Below are positions 55,028-62,792 of a stretch of DNA of 64,000 nucleotides, in pieces. The stretch's first letter is position 1. Every line of letters starts with the position of its first letter. The notes under the pieces are model-generated. The model was not told the origin of the DNA, ran no database searches, and saw nothing but the letters and a program-made list of their open reading frames with translations. This DNA comes from Psychrobacter sp. I-STPA6b (lineage in GTDB: Bacteria > Pseudomonadota > Gammaproteobacteria > Pseudomonadales > Moraxellaceae). Made by a program: the position numbers and the translations under genes. The stretch covers positions 23,123-87,122 of the forward strand of contig NZ_VEWM01000017.1 of the NCBI RefSeq assembly GCF_020662265.1. Direction: 5' to 3'.

Positions 55028-56152
55028 TTAGTCAGGCATAATGACACTATCAATAGTCATGGCTTCCCGAATTTTATCCATGGCATTTTTTTCAATCTGA
55101 CGTACTCGTTCAGCAGAGATGTTATAGACAGCAGCTAACTCGTGTAGGGTAGATTTCTGCTCAGATAGCCAGCGCTGTTCAACGATATCACGTGAGCGCT
55201 CATCGAGAGTATCCATGGCATTCATCAAGGCATGGTTGTTATTCTCTTCCCAGTCTGCTTCTTCGACCACTTCTGCTGGGTCAATGCTGTCCTCTAAAAA
55301 TAGCTGGGGGGCATAACGTCCATCGTCATCATCTGTTGTCTGTGTCTCAAATGAAGCATCATATGAAGTGAGGCGAGACTCCATTTCCAGCACTTGTTTG
55401 CGGGTGACATTAAGGTCTTTTGCAATGGCGTCAGCCTCTTCTAAGGTTAACTGATTGTTGGTCTTTTTGAGACTGCGCAAGTTAAAAAATAATTTACGAT
55501 GTGCTTTGGTGGTTGCTACTTTGACAATCCGCCAGTTACGAATCACAAACTCATGAATTTCTGCTTTAATCCAATGCACTGCAAAAGAGACAAGGCGAAC
55601 GCCTTTATTTGGGTCAAAGCGTTTGACCGCTTTCATCAAACCCAAATTACCTTCTTGAATTAAGTCAGCTTGAGGCAGACCATAGCCTGAATAGCTGCGG
55701 GCAATATGAATGACAAAGCGTAGATGTGACATCACCAGCAAACGTGCTGCTTCAATATCTCCATCATCATAATAACGGTGCGCCAACTCTTGCTCTTGCT
55801 CAGGTGTCAAAATTGGAATCTGATGCACACTATTGATGTATGCGCCAAGGTTGACGCCTGGTGCTGTTAGGTTGACGGGCATTGCTGGTACTAGGTCCCG
55901 TGTTTTTGTATCTGGCATGGGGCTGATATATTTTGCAGGTAAATGATTTTCTGCATCAAGTGGCGCTTCTATGATGTCATCAAACTCTGTATCAAAGTCT
56001 GAATCTATATCCATATCCACATCTATATTTTTATCAGCTTTTATTTTAGATGATGATTTTTTAGCATGAGTAGATAGGTCATCATCTTTCTTAGTTTTGT
56101 TTTTGGATTTATTTTTTTTAGGTGGAGACAGTGGAGGTGTTGAGTTTGCCAT
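55028..56152 (-). CDS. rpoH: RNA polymerase sigma factor RpoH (sigma-32) with long N-terminal extension
   Basis: 374 residues, against about 285 for E. coli. The sigma-32 core begins near residue 98 (VNLGAYINSVHQIPILTPEQE). LPQADLIQEGNLGLMKAVKRF is region 2, RNWRIVKVATTKAHRKLFFNLR the RpoH box, and STLHELAAVYNISAERVRQIEKNAM the region 4 HTH. Residues 1-90 are an extra Lys/Ser-rich then Asp/Glu-rich tail (KKNKSKNKTKK, then DVDMDIDSDFDTEFDDI) absent from enterobacterial RpoH. It directs heat-shock transcription. Whether the extension affects its stability is open. Confidence 0.95.
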   Translation of the reverse strand: MANSTPPLSPPKKNKSKNKTKKDDDLSTHAKKSSSKIKADKNIDVDMDIDSDFDTEFDDIIEAPLDAENHLPAKYISPMPDTKTRDLVPAMPVNLTAPGVNLGAYINSVHQIPILTPEQEQELAHRYYDDGDIEAARLLVMSHLRFVIHIARSYSGYGLPQADLIQEGNLGLMKAVKRFDPNKGVRLVSFAVHWIKAEIHEFVIRNWRIVKVATTKAHRKLFFNLRSLKKTNNQLTLEEADAIAKDLNVTRKQVLEMESRLTSYDASFETQTTDDDDGRYAPQLFLEDSIDPAEVVEEADWEENNNHALMNAMDTLDERSRDIVEQRWLSEQKSTLHELAAVYNISAERVRQIEKNAMDKIREAMTIDSVIMPD

Positions 56153-56415
56153 AAAGTTAACCTTAATGAAAGTATGTATCAGTTAGTATCAGAGTTTATC
56201 CAGTTTCATTATTATGTATCAGTATTTATTGTGTCTGGATATCTAACACTTTTGCCATAGATTGTTTGATATGTTCGAAGAATAGTGAGAACTGACTCTA
56301 TGGATAAAATGCCATGATTCTATTGTAAAGGATAGTTGATAGAAGTTGCTGAAGGTTTTGGTAACAGATGTTTGCAATAACCTTATCATTAAGCGATGAT
56401 AAATAATGATGCTGT

Positions 56416-56760
56416 TTATTGGGATTTTAAAATAAAAAAATGATAAACAAAACCTTCTGTTGTGTCATTAGGTGTCGTATATTGGTACAACGGTAGATTG
56501 GACTGGCGACAAAATGCTTGGATATCTGTTTGTGAGTTTGGGTCAGTTGCCAGTAAATACAGCATGTTACCCATATTGACTGTGCGTAAACCTACTTTAG
56601 TTTTCAGCAGGGGCATTGGGCATGCAAGATTGCGTCCATCAATAAATGTCTCAATGGGTGCGGTCAATGTTTCAGTTATCTCAGTTGGTAGCTTAGCAAG
56701 CCATGGTTGAGCATCAGTTGGAGCAGTATGAGCTGATAATGACATAGTTGACAAAGACAT
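56416..56760 (-). CDS. TusA/SirA-like sulfurtransferase-family protein
   Basis: About 114 residues from the ATG at 56760; the start is uncertain, with ATGs at 56772 and 56745. FIDGRNLACPMPLLKTKVGLRTV contains the conserved Cys-Pro of TusA-like proteins, followed by TDPNSQTDIQAFC and a closing beta strand. TusA relays sulfur for tRNA thiolation, but paralogues have varied roles, so no symbol is assigned. An N-terminal extension of about 30 residues is present. It is divergent from the M48 protease gene. Confidence 0.8.
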   Translation of the reverse strand: MSLSTMSLSAHTAPTDAQPWLAKLPTEITETLTAPIETFIDGRNLACPMPLLKTKVGLRTVNMGNMLYLLATDPNSQTDIQAFCRQSNLPLYQYTTPNDTTEGFVYHFFILKSQ

Positions 56761-56890
56761 AAAAATTAACAACGTGGATATAGTTTAACAAGGCAGATAA
56801 GCTATGCTAGAGTTCGTTATTATAACAGGTAGTTATGATAAAGCGATAATGAATTCAACTTATGATTGATGATGTGATGGAATATAGATA

Positions 56891-58708
56891 ATGAGTCAAA
56901 TAATGCAAAAAGATAACCACCAGTATTTCTCCAATAAGACTTCATTTAAAGTAGGTCTTTATAGTATATCTGTGGCTTCTCTGATTTCATTATCTGTCAT
57001 GTCACAGTCATATGCTCAGGTAGCTAGTGAGAAAGGATATGTAGCGTCATCTCAACCGAAGTCGTCTGTATTTATCAATCAAGGGCGAAGTGATTTAGGG
57101 CAGGATAGTAATCATTTGCAATCATATACTCAAGCATCTGGGAGAAACTATCTTTCTGTCGATGGTCGTTCAAATATGCTACATAATCCATCCAGCACGA
57201 CATTAGATACATTGGCATTACCGGAGCTGAGTGAAGGTAGGCGCTTTGTTGAGCAGTATCATCATCAGGCATTAGGGAAGTGGTCATTACAGCAACTTAA
57301 TCAACATGTGAATACTTTAGATGATGCATGGGTACAAGAAGTTTTAAGCAATGTATCATGGGATATTAATGCACAAGCACGGTCACAAGCGCCTTTAGCA
57401 TTGGTAATTATTAATGATACGTCTATTAATGCCTTTGCCATACCTGGTGGCGTGATTGGTCTTAATGTGGGTACGGTATTGCAAGCCAATAGCCTAGATG
57501 AAGTAGCCAGTGTTTTGGCACATGAAGTGGCTCATTTAAGTCAACGCCATTATGAACATAGCCAAGATGCCAATACCCGAGCGATGCTGATGCAAATAGG
57601 GGGGTTACTTGCTGCTATTGCTGCTTCAAGTGCTGATGGTGATGCGGCGGCAGCCATTATGATGGGTAGCCAGACAGCAGCGATGGACAGTCGTATGGCT
57701 TTTAGTCGTGATAATGAGCGAGAGGCTGACCGTATTGGTATGCAGATTTTAGCACAGGCTGGATATGACCCTCGTGCCATGCCACGATTTTTTGCCACTT
57801 TAAATCAGCAAAACCAGTTAAATCATAATAAGCAAGGTTTTTTGCCAAGCTTTATTATGAGCCACCCATTGAGTGCAGAGCGCTTAAGTGAGGCGCAAAG
57901 TCGAGCCAATCGTTATCCAGTATTACCTCTTAGCCAGTCTCAGCGTCATCAGCAGATGTTTGACATTCTTAAATGGCGGATAAAGGCTTCTTCGCAACAA
58001 ACGACCGAAGCTGAGTTAATTGCAGGTGCTAAGCAAAGTGTGGGTGCAAAACTGGCATTGGCATATTGGTATGGGAAAAATGGACGATATAGACAAGCTA
58101 ATAATTTGCTAGCAGAGCTGGCACAACTTTCCACACAGCAACAACAAAAGTTACAACCTCTTTTAGCGATTACTCAAGCACAGGTTTTTGGATATCAAGG
58201 TCAGTGGCAGCAAGCTGAGAAAGTTTTGCAAGCCCAACATGCACTGTATCCTGAGCGTAGAGATTTGCGTTTATATCTGGCAGATGTCTACTTACATTTA
58301 GGAAAGCCTCAACCAGCGCAAGCATTGCTTAAACCTTTATTATCTCGACAGGCACATGATATTACTGTTTTATCGCAGATGCAGCAGGCAAGTGAGCTGT
58401 TAGCAAAGCAGTATAATACAGAGGAAAAATCTGGGTTAGCGCAGATAGCAACGATTAATGCGTTACGTTATCGTAGTCAAATTCAGATGTGGCGAGCAGA
58501 TTATGAGCAGGCACAAGTTTCTTTACAGCAAGCGAAACGGTTGGCAGAAGAGTTGTTAGCAGAATGGAATCAAGCGCATACAGATGACCAAAATACAAGC
58601 TCTAGTAATTCGCTAAATCATTCTGGACAAATTAATCCTCGACCATTATTACTGAGTATTGAGGGTGAAGTAGAGACATTAAAAAGAGCCAAAGCATTTA
58701 AGCCTTAG
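56891..58708 (+). CDS. M48-family metalloprotease with TPR repeats, BepA-like
   Basis: 605 residues. A signal peptide (hydrophobic about 22-40, then YAQ) is followed by a low-complexity Ser/Gln-rich stretch, the M48 peptidase domain with HEVAH (211-215) and EREAD (276-280), a glycine-rich membrane-active segment, and a C-terminal TPR-like array (about 390-590). The layout matches BepA (YfgC), a periplasmic protease and chaperone that monitors outer-membrane LptD assembly. Whether it is the true BepA orthologue is inference. It is divergent from the TusA-like gene. Confidence 0.88.
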   Translation: MSQIMQKDNHQYFSNKTSFKVGLYSISVASLISLSVMSQSYAQVASEKGYVASSQPKSSVFINQGRSDLGQDSNHLQSYTQASGRNYLSVDGRSNMLHNPSSTTLDTLALPELSEGRRFVEQYHHQALGKWSLQQLNQHVNTLDDAWVQEVLSNVSWDINAQARSQAPLALVIINDTSINAFAIPGGVIGLNVGTVLQANSLDEVASVLAHEVAHLSQRHYEHSQDANTRAMLMQIGGLLAAIAASSADGDAAAAIMMGSQTAAMDSRMAFSRDNEREADRIGMQILAQAGYDPRAMPRFFATLNQQNQLNHNKQGFLPSFIMSHPLSAERLSEAQSRANRYPVLPLSQSQRHQQMFDILKWRIKASSQQTTEAELIAGAKQSVGAKLALAYWYGKNGRYRQANNLLAELAQLSTQQQQKLQPLLAITQAQVFGYQGQWQQAEKVLQAQHALYPERRDLRLYLADVYLHLGKPQPAQALLKPLLSRQAHDITVLSQMQQASELLAKQYNTEEKSGLAQIATINALRYRSQIQMWRADYEQAQVSLQQAKRLAEELLAEWNQAHTDDQNTSSSNSLNHSGQINPRPLLLSIEGEVETLKRAKAFKP

Positions 58709-58747
58709 CTCATTGTTCTTTGATACAAATAAAAACTTAATAGAAGT

Positions 58748-59197
58748 TTAACCTTGTAAGGCTTTTTTAACCAACTGTGAAATAACCGCAGGGTCAGCAC
58801 GTCCAGCTGTTTTTGCTTTTAATGCACCCATCACTTTACCCATATCTTGCATTGAGCTGGCATTTTGTGTAGCAACTTCTTCATTGACAAGTGCTGCAAG
58901 CTCTTCTTCGCTCATTTGCTGAGGCATAAACTCATTGATGACGTCTAGCTCAAACTGTTCTTTTTGTGCCAAATCATCACGACCATTGTCAGTAAATACT
59001 TTTAAAGACTCTTGGCGTTGTTTGATTTGTTTTTGTAGTATATCTAATATCCCTGCATCATCTAGCTCAACTTTCTTATCAATCTCAATTTGCTTAATCA
59101 CTGCCTGCACATTTCGTAAAACTTTGACTTTGTCTAGCTCACGAGCCTTCATTGCTTCTTTGATGGTATCAGTAATAGTTTGTTTAAGTGCGCTCAT
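58748..59197 (-). CDS. yqeY: GatB/YqeY domain-containing protein
   Basis: 149 residues. DTIKEAMKARELDKVKVLRNVQAVIKQIE, then FELDVINEFMPQQMSEEEL and MGKVMGALKAKTAGRADPAVIS, the tRNA-tail-binding YqeY pattern shared with the GatB C-terminus. Its molecular role is not settled. It is downstream of rpsU on the same strand, separated by rpsU's terminator. This rpsU-yqeY arrangement is common. Confidence 0.93.
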   Translation of the reverse strand: MSALKQTITDTIKEAMKARELDKVKVLRNVQAVIKQIEIDKKVELDDAGILDILQKQIKQRQESLKVFTDNGRDDLAQKEQFELDVINEFMPQQMSEEELAALVNEEVATQNASSMQDMGKVMGALKAKTAGRADPAVISQLVKKALQG

Positions 59198-59242
59198 AGA
59201 AGTTCCTTTTTTTGTTGCATAAGTAATGGAAATTGTAGCATA

Positions 59243-59281
59243 AAAAATGCCACTTTAATCGTAAGACAAAAGTGGCATTTT
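59243..59281 (-). terminator. Terminator or attenuator between rpsU and yqeY
   Basis: AAAATGCCACTTT pairs with AAAGTGGCATTTT around an 11-base loop. On the minus strand it is followed by a T-run, just before the yqeY start. Confidence 0.8.
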
Positions 59282-59392
59282 GGTATTCGTGGTTTTAAGG
59301 TAATAAAAATATTATTTGTTACTACTTATTATTACTTAAAGAAAACGAATAATCTGTAATCTAACGTACAGTTTTCATGTAGTACTTATATT

Positions 59393-59608
59393 TTAGTACT
59401 TACGAGTGGTACGAATAGACTCACGTTGTAGCTTTTTCTTATAACGCTTAACGGCTGCAGCTTTTTTGCGCTTACGCTCTTGAGTTGGTTTTTCATAAAA
59501 CTCACGCTTACGAACGTCAGATAGTACACCAGCTTTTTCACAAGCGCGTTTAAAGCGACGAATTGCGATATCAACTGGTTCGTTTTCTTTAACCTTAACT
59601 GAAGGCAT
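59393..59608 (-). CDS. rpsU: 30S ribosomal protein bS21
   Basis: 71 residues: [21 protein letters not shown], then [26 protein letters not shown] and a basic tail. The length and sequence match gammaproteobacterial bS21. It aids mRNA recruitment near the anti-Shine-Dalgarno. dnaG and rpoD, which often follow rpsU, are not next to it here; yqeY is. Confidence 0.97.
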   Translation of the reverse strand: MPSVKVKENEPVDIAIRRFKRACEKAGVLSDVRKREFYEKPTQERKRKKAAAVKRYKKKLQRESIRTTRKY

Positions 59609-59919
59609 GAAGACTCCTTGGATTGAAATGAGACGTGAATAACATTAGTTTGGCTGTATCGTTAGTATTAGCTTTACTTGTCTCAATAATAGTAAGGCAT
59701 CAGCTCAAACTAGGATTAATAACTGGCTATCTATATCTTTAGAATCTTTACCATTTCATGATGAAAAAATTAGATATAGTAGTGCAAGGGTGAAAATTAT
59801 ACAGGAATCATAAAACAAAGTCAAAAATGACTGCTGTGATTTACTGAGGTTTAAAGAAAAAAGTTATGATAAAATGAGCGTGAAATTAGTAATTCAACAA
59901 TTTTTTTAGGGATATTAAT
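59609..59919. other. Divergent promoter region between rpsU and a lipoprotein gene
   Basis: No gene is seen in this AT-rich stretch. It should contain the rpsU promoter (minus) and that of the lipoprotein gene (plus). Confidence 0.45.
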
Positions 59920-60303
59920 ATGACTGTTTTTACTAACACCAATATCAAGAAAGCTCTGTTATCTGTTGCTGTTGTACTGGGTATGAGTACATTAATGACG
60001 GCTTGCTCAAAAGAGCATCATGAAGTACCAGCAGTTGATAAAGTAGAAGAGGCACAAGAGATAGCATTGGCAAATGCTCCTGAGCCTGTGATTGTAGATT
60101 TGCCAGAAGCTACAGCAGCTTCTACAGATGAACAAGCCACTGATGGCACTGCAACAGATGAGGCAAGTGCTGAGGGTGCAGAAGGTACTGCAACACCAGA
60201 AGATATGGAAAAAGAAGCAGATGCTATTGAAGAAGCTGCGTCTTTGGGTGAGCCTGTGCCTAGTGACGTTGTTGATGGTGGTACAGAAGAAGCTGCTCAG
60301 TAG
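59920..60303 (+). CDS. Small acidic lipoprotein, unknown function
   Basis: 127 residues. The signal ends in LMTAC (Cys29); the mature part is a low-complexity, Ala/Glu/Thr-rich acidic tail (DEQATDGTATDEASAEGAEGT is typical). There is no recognisable domain. It looks like a disordered periplasmic or surface lipoprotein. A terminator-like stem follows. Confidence 0.7.
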   Translation: MTVFTNTNIKKALLSVAVVLGMSTLMTACSKEHHEVPAVDKVEEAQEIALANAPEPVIVDLPEATAASTDEQATDGTATDEASAEGAEGTATPEDMEKEADAIEEAASLGEPVPSDVVDGGTEEAAQ

Positions 60304-60381
60304 TAAAAAATGTCAACGTGGTGCATAAAAAATGGCTATCAAGCTGTTTAGGCATGGCTTGACATAGACAGACAGCAAGCG

Positions 60382-60432
60382 AAAGTAAAACCCAAGTAAT
60401 AGTCAGCTCAAAATTTAGGTGTTTTACTTTTT
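60382..60432 (+). terminator. Probable terminator, stem with long loop
   Basis: AAAGTAAAAC pairs with GTTTTACTTT around a 29-base loop, followed by T. The long loop makes it less certain. A direct repeat (CTTTTTCTATAA) overlaps its 3' end. Confidence 0.5.
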
Positions 60433-60528
60433 CTATAACAGAGCTTTTTCTATAAACAGAAGTTATGTGATTAGAAATTTTAGCTAGCAATTTATCCTTC
60501 ATGAATATAATACTGAGGAGGTTATGTC

Positions 60529-61062
60529 ATGAAATATGTCACAATCAGTGTCATGTTCTCTTTGAGCTTGATGCTTTCAGCCTGTAGTGATAGTCAGGAA
60601 GCTGCCCAAACAAGTAAAACAGAGACAACTCAGCCAGAACAAACAACAGTTCAGCAAAATGAAGCACAACAAAATGACTCTGAAGTACAAAATACAGAAG
60701 AAGTATCTGAGGCGACACCTGAACAACCTGAATCTAAGGATGATGTTGCTAAAACAGATACATCATCAGAGCAAGAAAGCTCTGAGCCTGTTGAGGTAGC
60801 CAAAGAAGCACCACAATTAGATGCAAATGCTGGTAAAGAGCTATACGAAAAGCAGTGTAAAATCTGTCATGAGTCGGGTATGCTTGGTGCGCCAAAATAC
60901 GGCAATCAATCAGAGTGGGCATCTCATATCGCTAAGGGTAAAGATACTTTGTATTTGCATTCTGCCAAAGGCTTTAACAAAATGCCACCACAAGCAGTGA
61001 ATGGAGTAACTGAAGCTCAAGTGCAGGCAGCAGTAGACTACATGGTGGCAGGGTCAAGCTAA
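60529..61062 (+). CDS. Cytochrome c5-like lipoprotein
   Basis: 177 residues. The lipoprotein signal ends in LSAC (Cys19), followed by an approximately 75-residue Gln/Glu/Ser/Thr-rich linker. A single c-type haem domain follows, with CKICH at 110-114 and the distal Met in KMPP near 152. The sequence GMLGAPKYGNQSEWASHIAKG fits the cytochrome c5 (CycB/c555) family. The lipid anchor plus linker would tether the domain to a membrane in the periplasm. It may carry electrons to a terminal oxidase or nitrite reductase; the partner is unknown. Confidence 0.85.
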   Translation: MKYVTISVMFSLSLMLSACSDSQEAAQTSKTETTQPEQTTVQQNEAQQNDSEVQNTEEVSEATPEQPESKDDVAKTDTSSEQESSEPVEVAKEAPQLDANAGKELYEKQCKICHESGMLGAPKYGNQSEWASHIAKGKDTLYLHSAKGFNKMPPQAVNGVTEAQVQAAVDYMVAGSS

Positions 61063-61109
61063 TCTGTGTGCCAATCTATCCGCATAAAATGAGTGAAATT
61101 TGCTAAACT

Positions 61110-61143
61110 ACCGTCATTGTCATATCGGCAATGGCGGTTTTTA
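61110..61143 (+). terminator. Intrinsic terminator of the cytochrome gene
   Basis: ACCGTCATTG pairs with CAATGGCGGT (one G-T pair) around a nine-base loop, followed by T. Confidence 0.82.
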
Positions 61144-61171
61144 TTGATTTGTCATATAGATAAGGGGCGTT

Positions 61172-62209
61172 GTGAAAGTATTAGGTTTAGAGACTTCTTG
61201 TGATGAGACAGGGTTGGCAATTTTTGATAGTGAGCAGATAACCAGTGATAATCAAGGACTGATTGGACAGGTGCTGTATTCACAGATTGAGCTACATGCC
61301 ACTTATGGTGGTGTGGTGCCTGAGCTTGCCAGTCGTGACCACATTCGCAAACTTGTGCCACTGTTTAATGAGCTATTAGAGCAGTGCCAAATAAGTAAGT
61401 CTGAGATTGATGCCATCGCCTATACCAAAGGGCCGGGACTGATTGGGGCATTGATGACAGGGGCATTATTCGGGCGAAGTTTGGCGTATGGATTGGGTAT
61501 TCCTGCCATTGGTGTGCATCATATGGAAGGGCATTTATTAGCCCCATTGATGTCAGCAAATCCGCCTGCTTTCCCGTTTGTGTCATTGCTGGTATCGGGT
61601 GGACATACCTTATTGGTAGCGGCTCGTGGTGTGGGGCAGTATGAGATTTTGGGTGAAAGTATTGATGATGCGGCAGGGGAGTGCTTTGATAAAGCAGCCA
61701 AAATGCTAAATTTACCTTACCCCGGTGGCCCAAATGTGGCAAAACTTGCTGAAACGGGTAATCCAAATGCATATGAATTGCCGCGTCCGATGCTACATAA
61801 AGGCTTGGATTTTTCATTTAGTGGTATGAAAACGGCAGTGCATAACTTGATTAAAGATACTGAAGGTAGTGGTGATGACCCCAAAATACGCGCCGATATT
61901 GCTGCCAGTTTTCAGTATGCGGTGGTGGATACTTTGGTGAAAAAGTGTGTCAAAGCCTTAAAGCAAGCTCAGATGAAACGTTTGGTTATTGCAGGAGGCG
62001 TTAGTGCCAATAGCCAACTGCGGCAACAACTGGCTGATGAGCTGGATAAAATAAATGCCACTGTGCATTATGCACCGCCTGCATTATGTACTGATAATGG
62101 GGCAATGATTGCCTTTGCAGGCTATCAGCGTTTGCAGGCAGGGCAGTGTGATGATTTGGCAGTTAGCTGTGTGCCACGATGGAACATTGATGAGCTACCA
62201 GCAGTGTGA
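61172..62209 (+). CDS. tsaD: tRNA N6-adenosine threonylcarbamoyltransferase
   Basis: 345 residues with a GTG start at 61172, preceded by [18 protein letters not shown] is the N-terminal motif, HHMEGHL has the metal-binding His pair, and [20 protein letters not shown] and [12 protein letters not shown] follow. It attaches threonylcarbamoyl to A37 of ANN-decoding tRNAs, with TsaB and TsaE. It is essential. In many relatives tsaD diverges from rpsU; here two small lipoprotein genes lie between them. Confidence 0.97.
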   Translation: MKVLGLETSCDETGLAIFDSEQITSDNQGLIGQVLYSQIELHATYGGVVPELASRDHIRKLVPLFNELLEQCQISKSEIDAIAYTKGPGLIGALMTGALFGRSLAYGLGIPAIGVHHMEGHLLAPLMSANPPAFPFVSLLVSGGHTLLVAARGVGQYEILGESIDDAAGECFDKAAKMLNLPYPGGPNVAKLAETGNPNAYELPRPMLHKGLDFSFSGMKTAVHNLIKDTEGSGDDPKIRADIAASFQYAVVDTLVKKCVKALKQAQMKRLVIAGGVSANSQLRQQLADELDKINATVHYAPPALCTDNGAMIAFAGYQRLQAGQCDDLAVSCVPRWNIDELPAV

Positions 62210-62247
62210 GCAATCAGCGTTTAAGCAATAAAAAGGAATAAATAAGT

Positions 62248-62658
62248 ATGCAATGGCAAGCGTTTTTATTGGTGGGAATTGGGGCAGCATTTGGGGCGTG
62301 TTTGCGAGCATGGCTGGCTCGTTTTAATAGCAGTTTGTCGCATTTGAGCCAGTGGTCTTGGTTGCCTGCGGGTACGTTGATGGCAAATATGTTAGGTGGC
62401 TTGCTTATTGGTATGGCGTTGGTGGTATTTGAAAAAATTCCTGTGGAGCATGCGTATCATGGGCATCTAAAAATGTTTGTAATAACGGGATTTTTGGGGG
62501 GCTTAACCACCTTTAGTAGCTTTAGTGCTGAGGTGTTTACTTTGATAGATGGCGGACGCATATTAGCAGGATTGGGGCTGATTGCGTTGCATTTAGGACT
62601 GACATTATTGGCAACTGCGATTGGGGTTTATTTATTTAAGATGGTACTACATGTTTAA
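62248..62658 (+). CDS. crcB: Fluoride ion exporter CrcB/Fluc
   Basis: 136 residues and four transmembrane helices. [28 protein letters not shown] and [15 protein letters not shown] (TTFSSFSxE) are CrcB motifs. It works as a dimer to let fluoride leave the cytoplasm. I see no fluoride-riboswitch motif in the 38 bases before it. tsaD is just upstream on the same strand. Confidence 0.95.
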   Translation: MQWQAFLLVGIGAAFGACLRAWLARFNSSLSHLSQWSWLPAGTLMANMLGGLLIGMALVVFEKIPVEHAYHGHLKMFVITGFLGGLTTFSSFSAEVFTLIDGGRILAGLGLIALHLGLTLLATAIGVYLFKMVLHV

Positions 62659-62792
62659 GTAGGAATGTAGTGTGATCCTTTACTGATCCAGCCAACTTTA
62701 TTGCTATATTTAATAATGAAAAATGATGGTGCGTATTTATATAATTAATTACAATAGAATATGCTTAATGGAATAATAATTAAGTATATATG

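Noticed and set aside
62210..62247. Fluoride riboswitch before crcB
   Set aside because: Only 38 bases separate it from tsaD and no fluoride aptamer pattern is visible.
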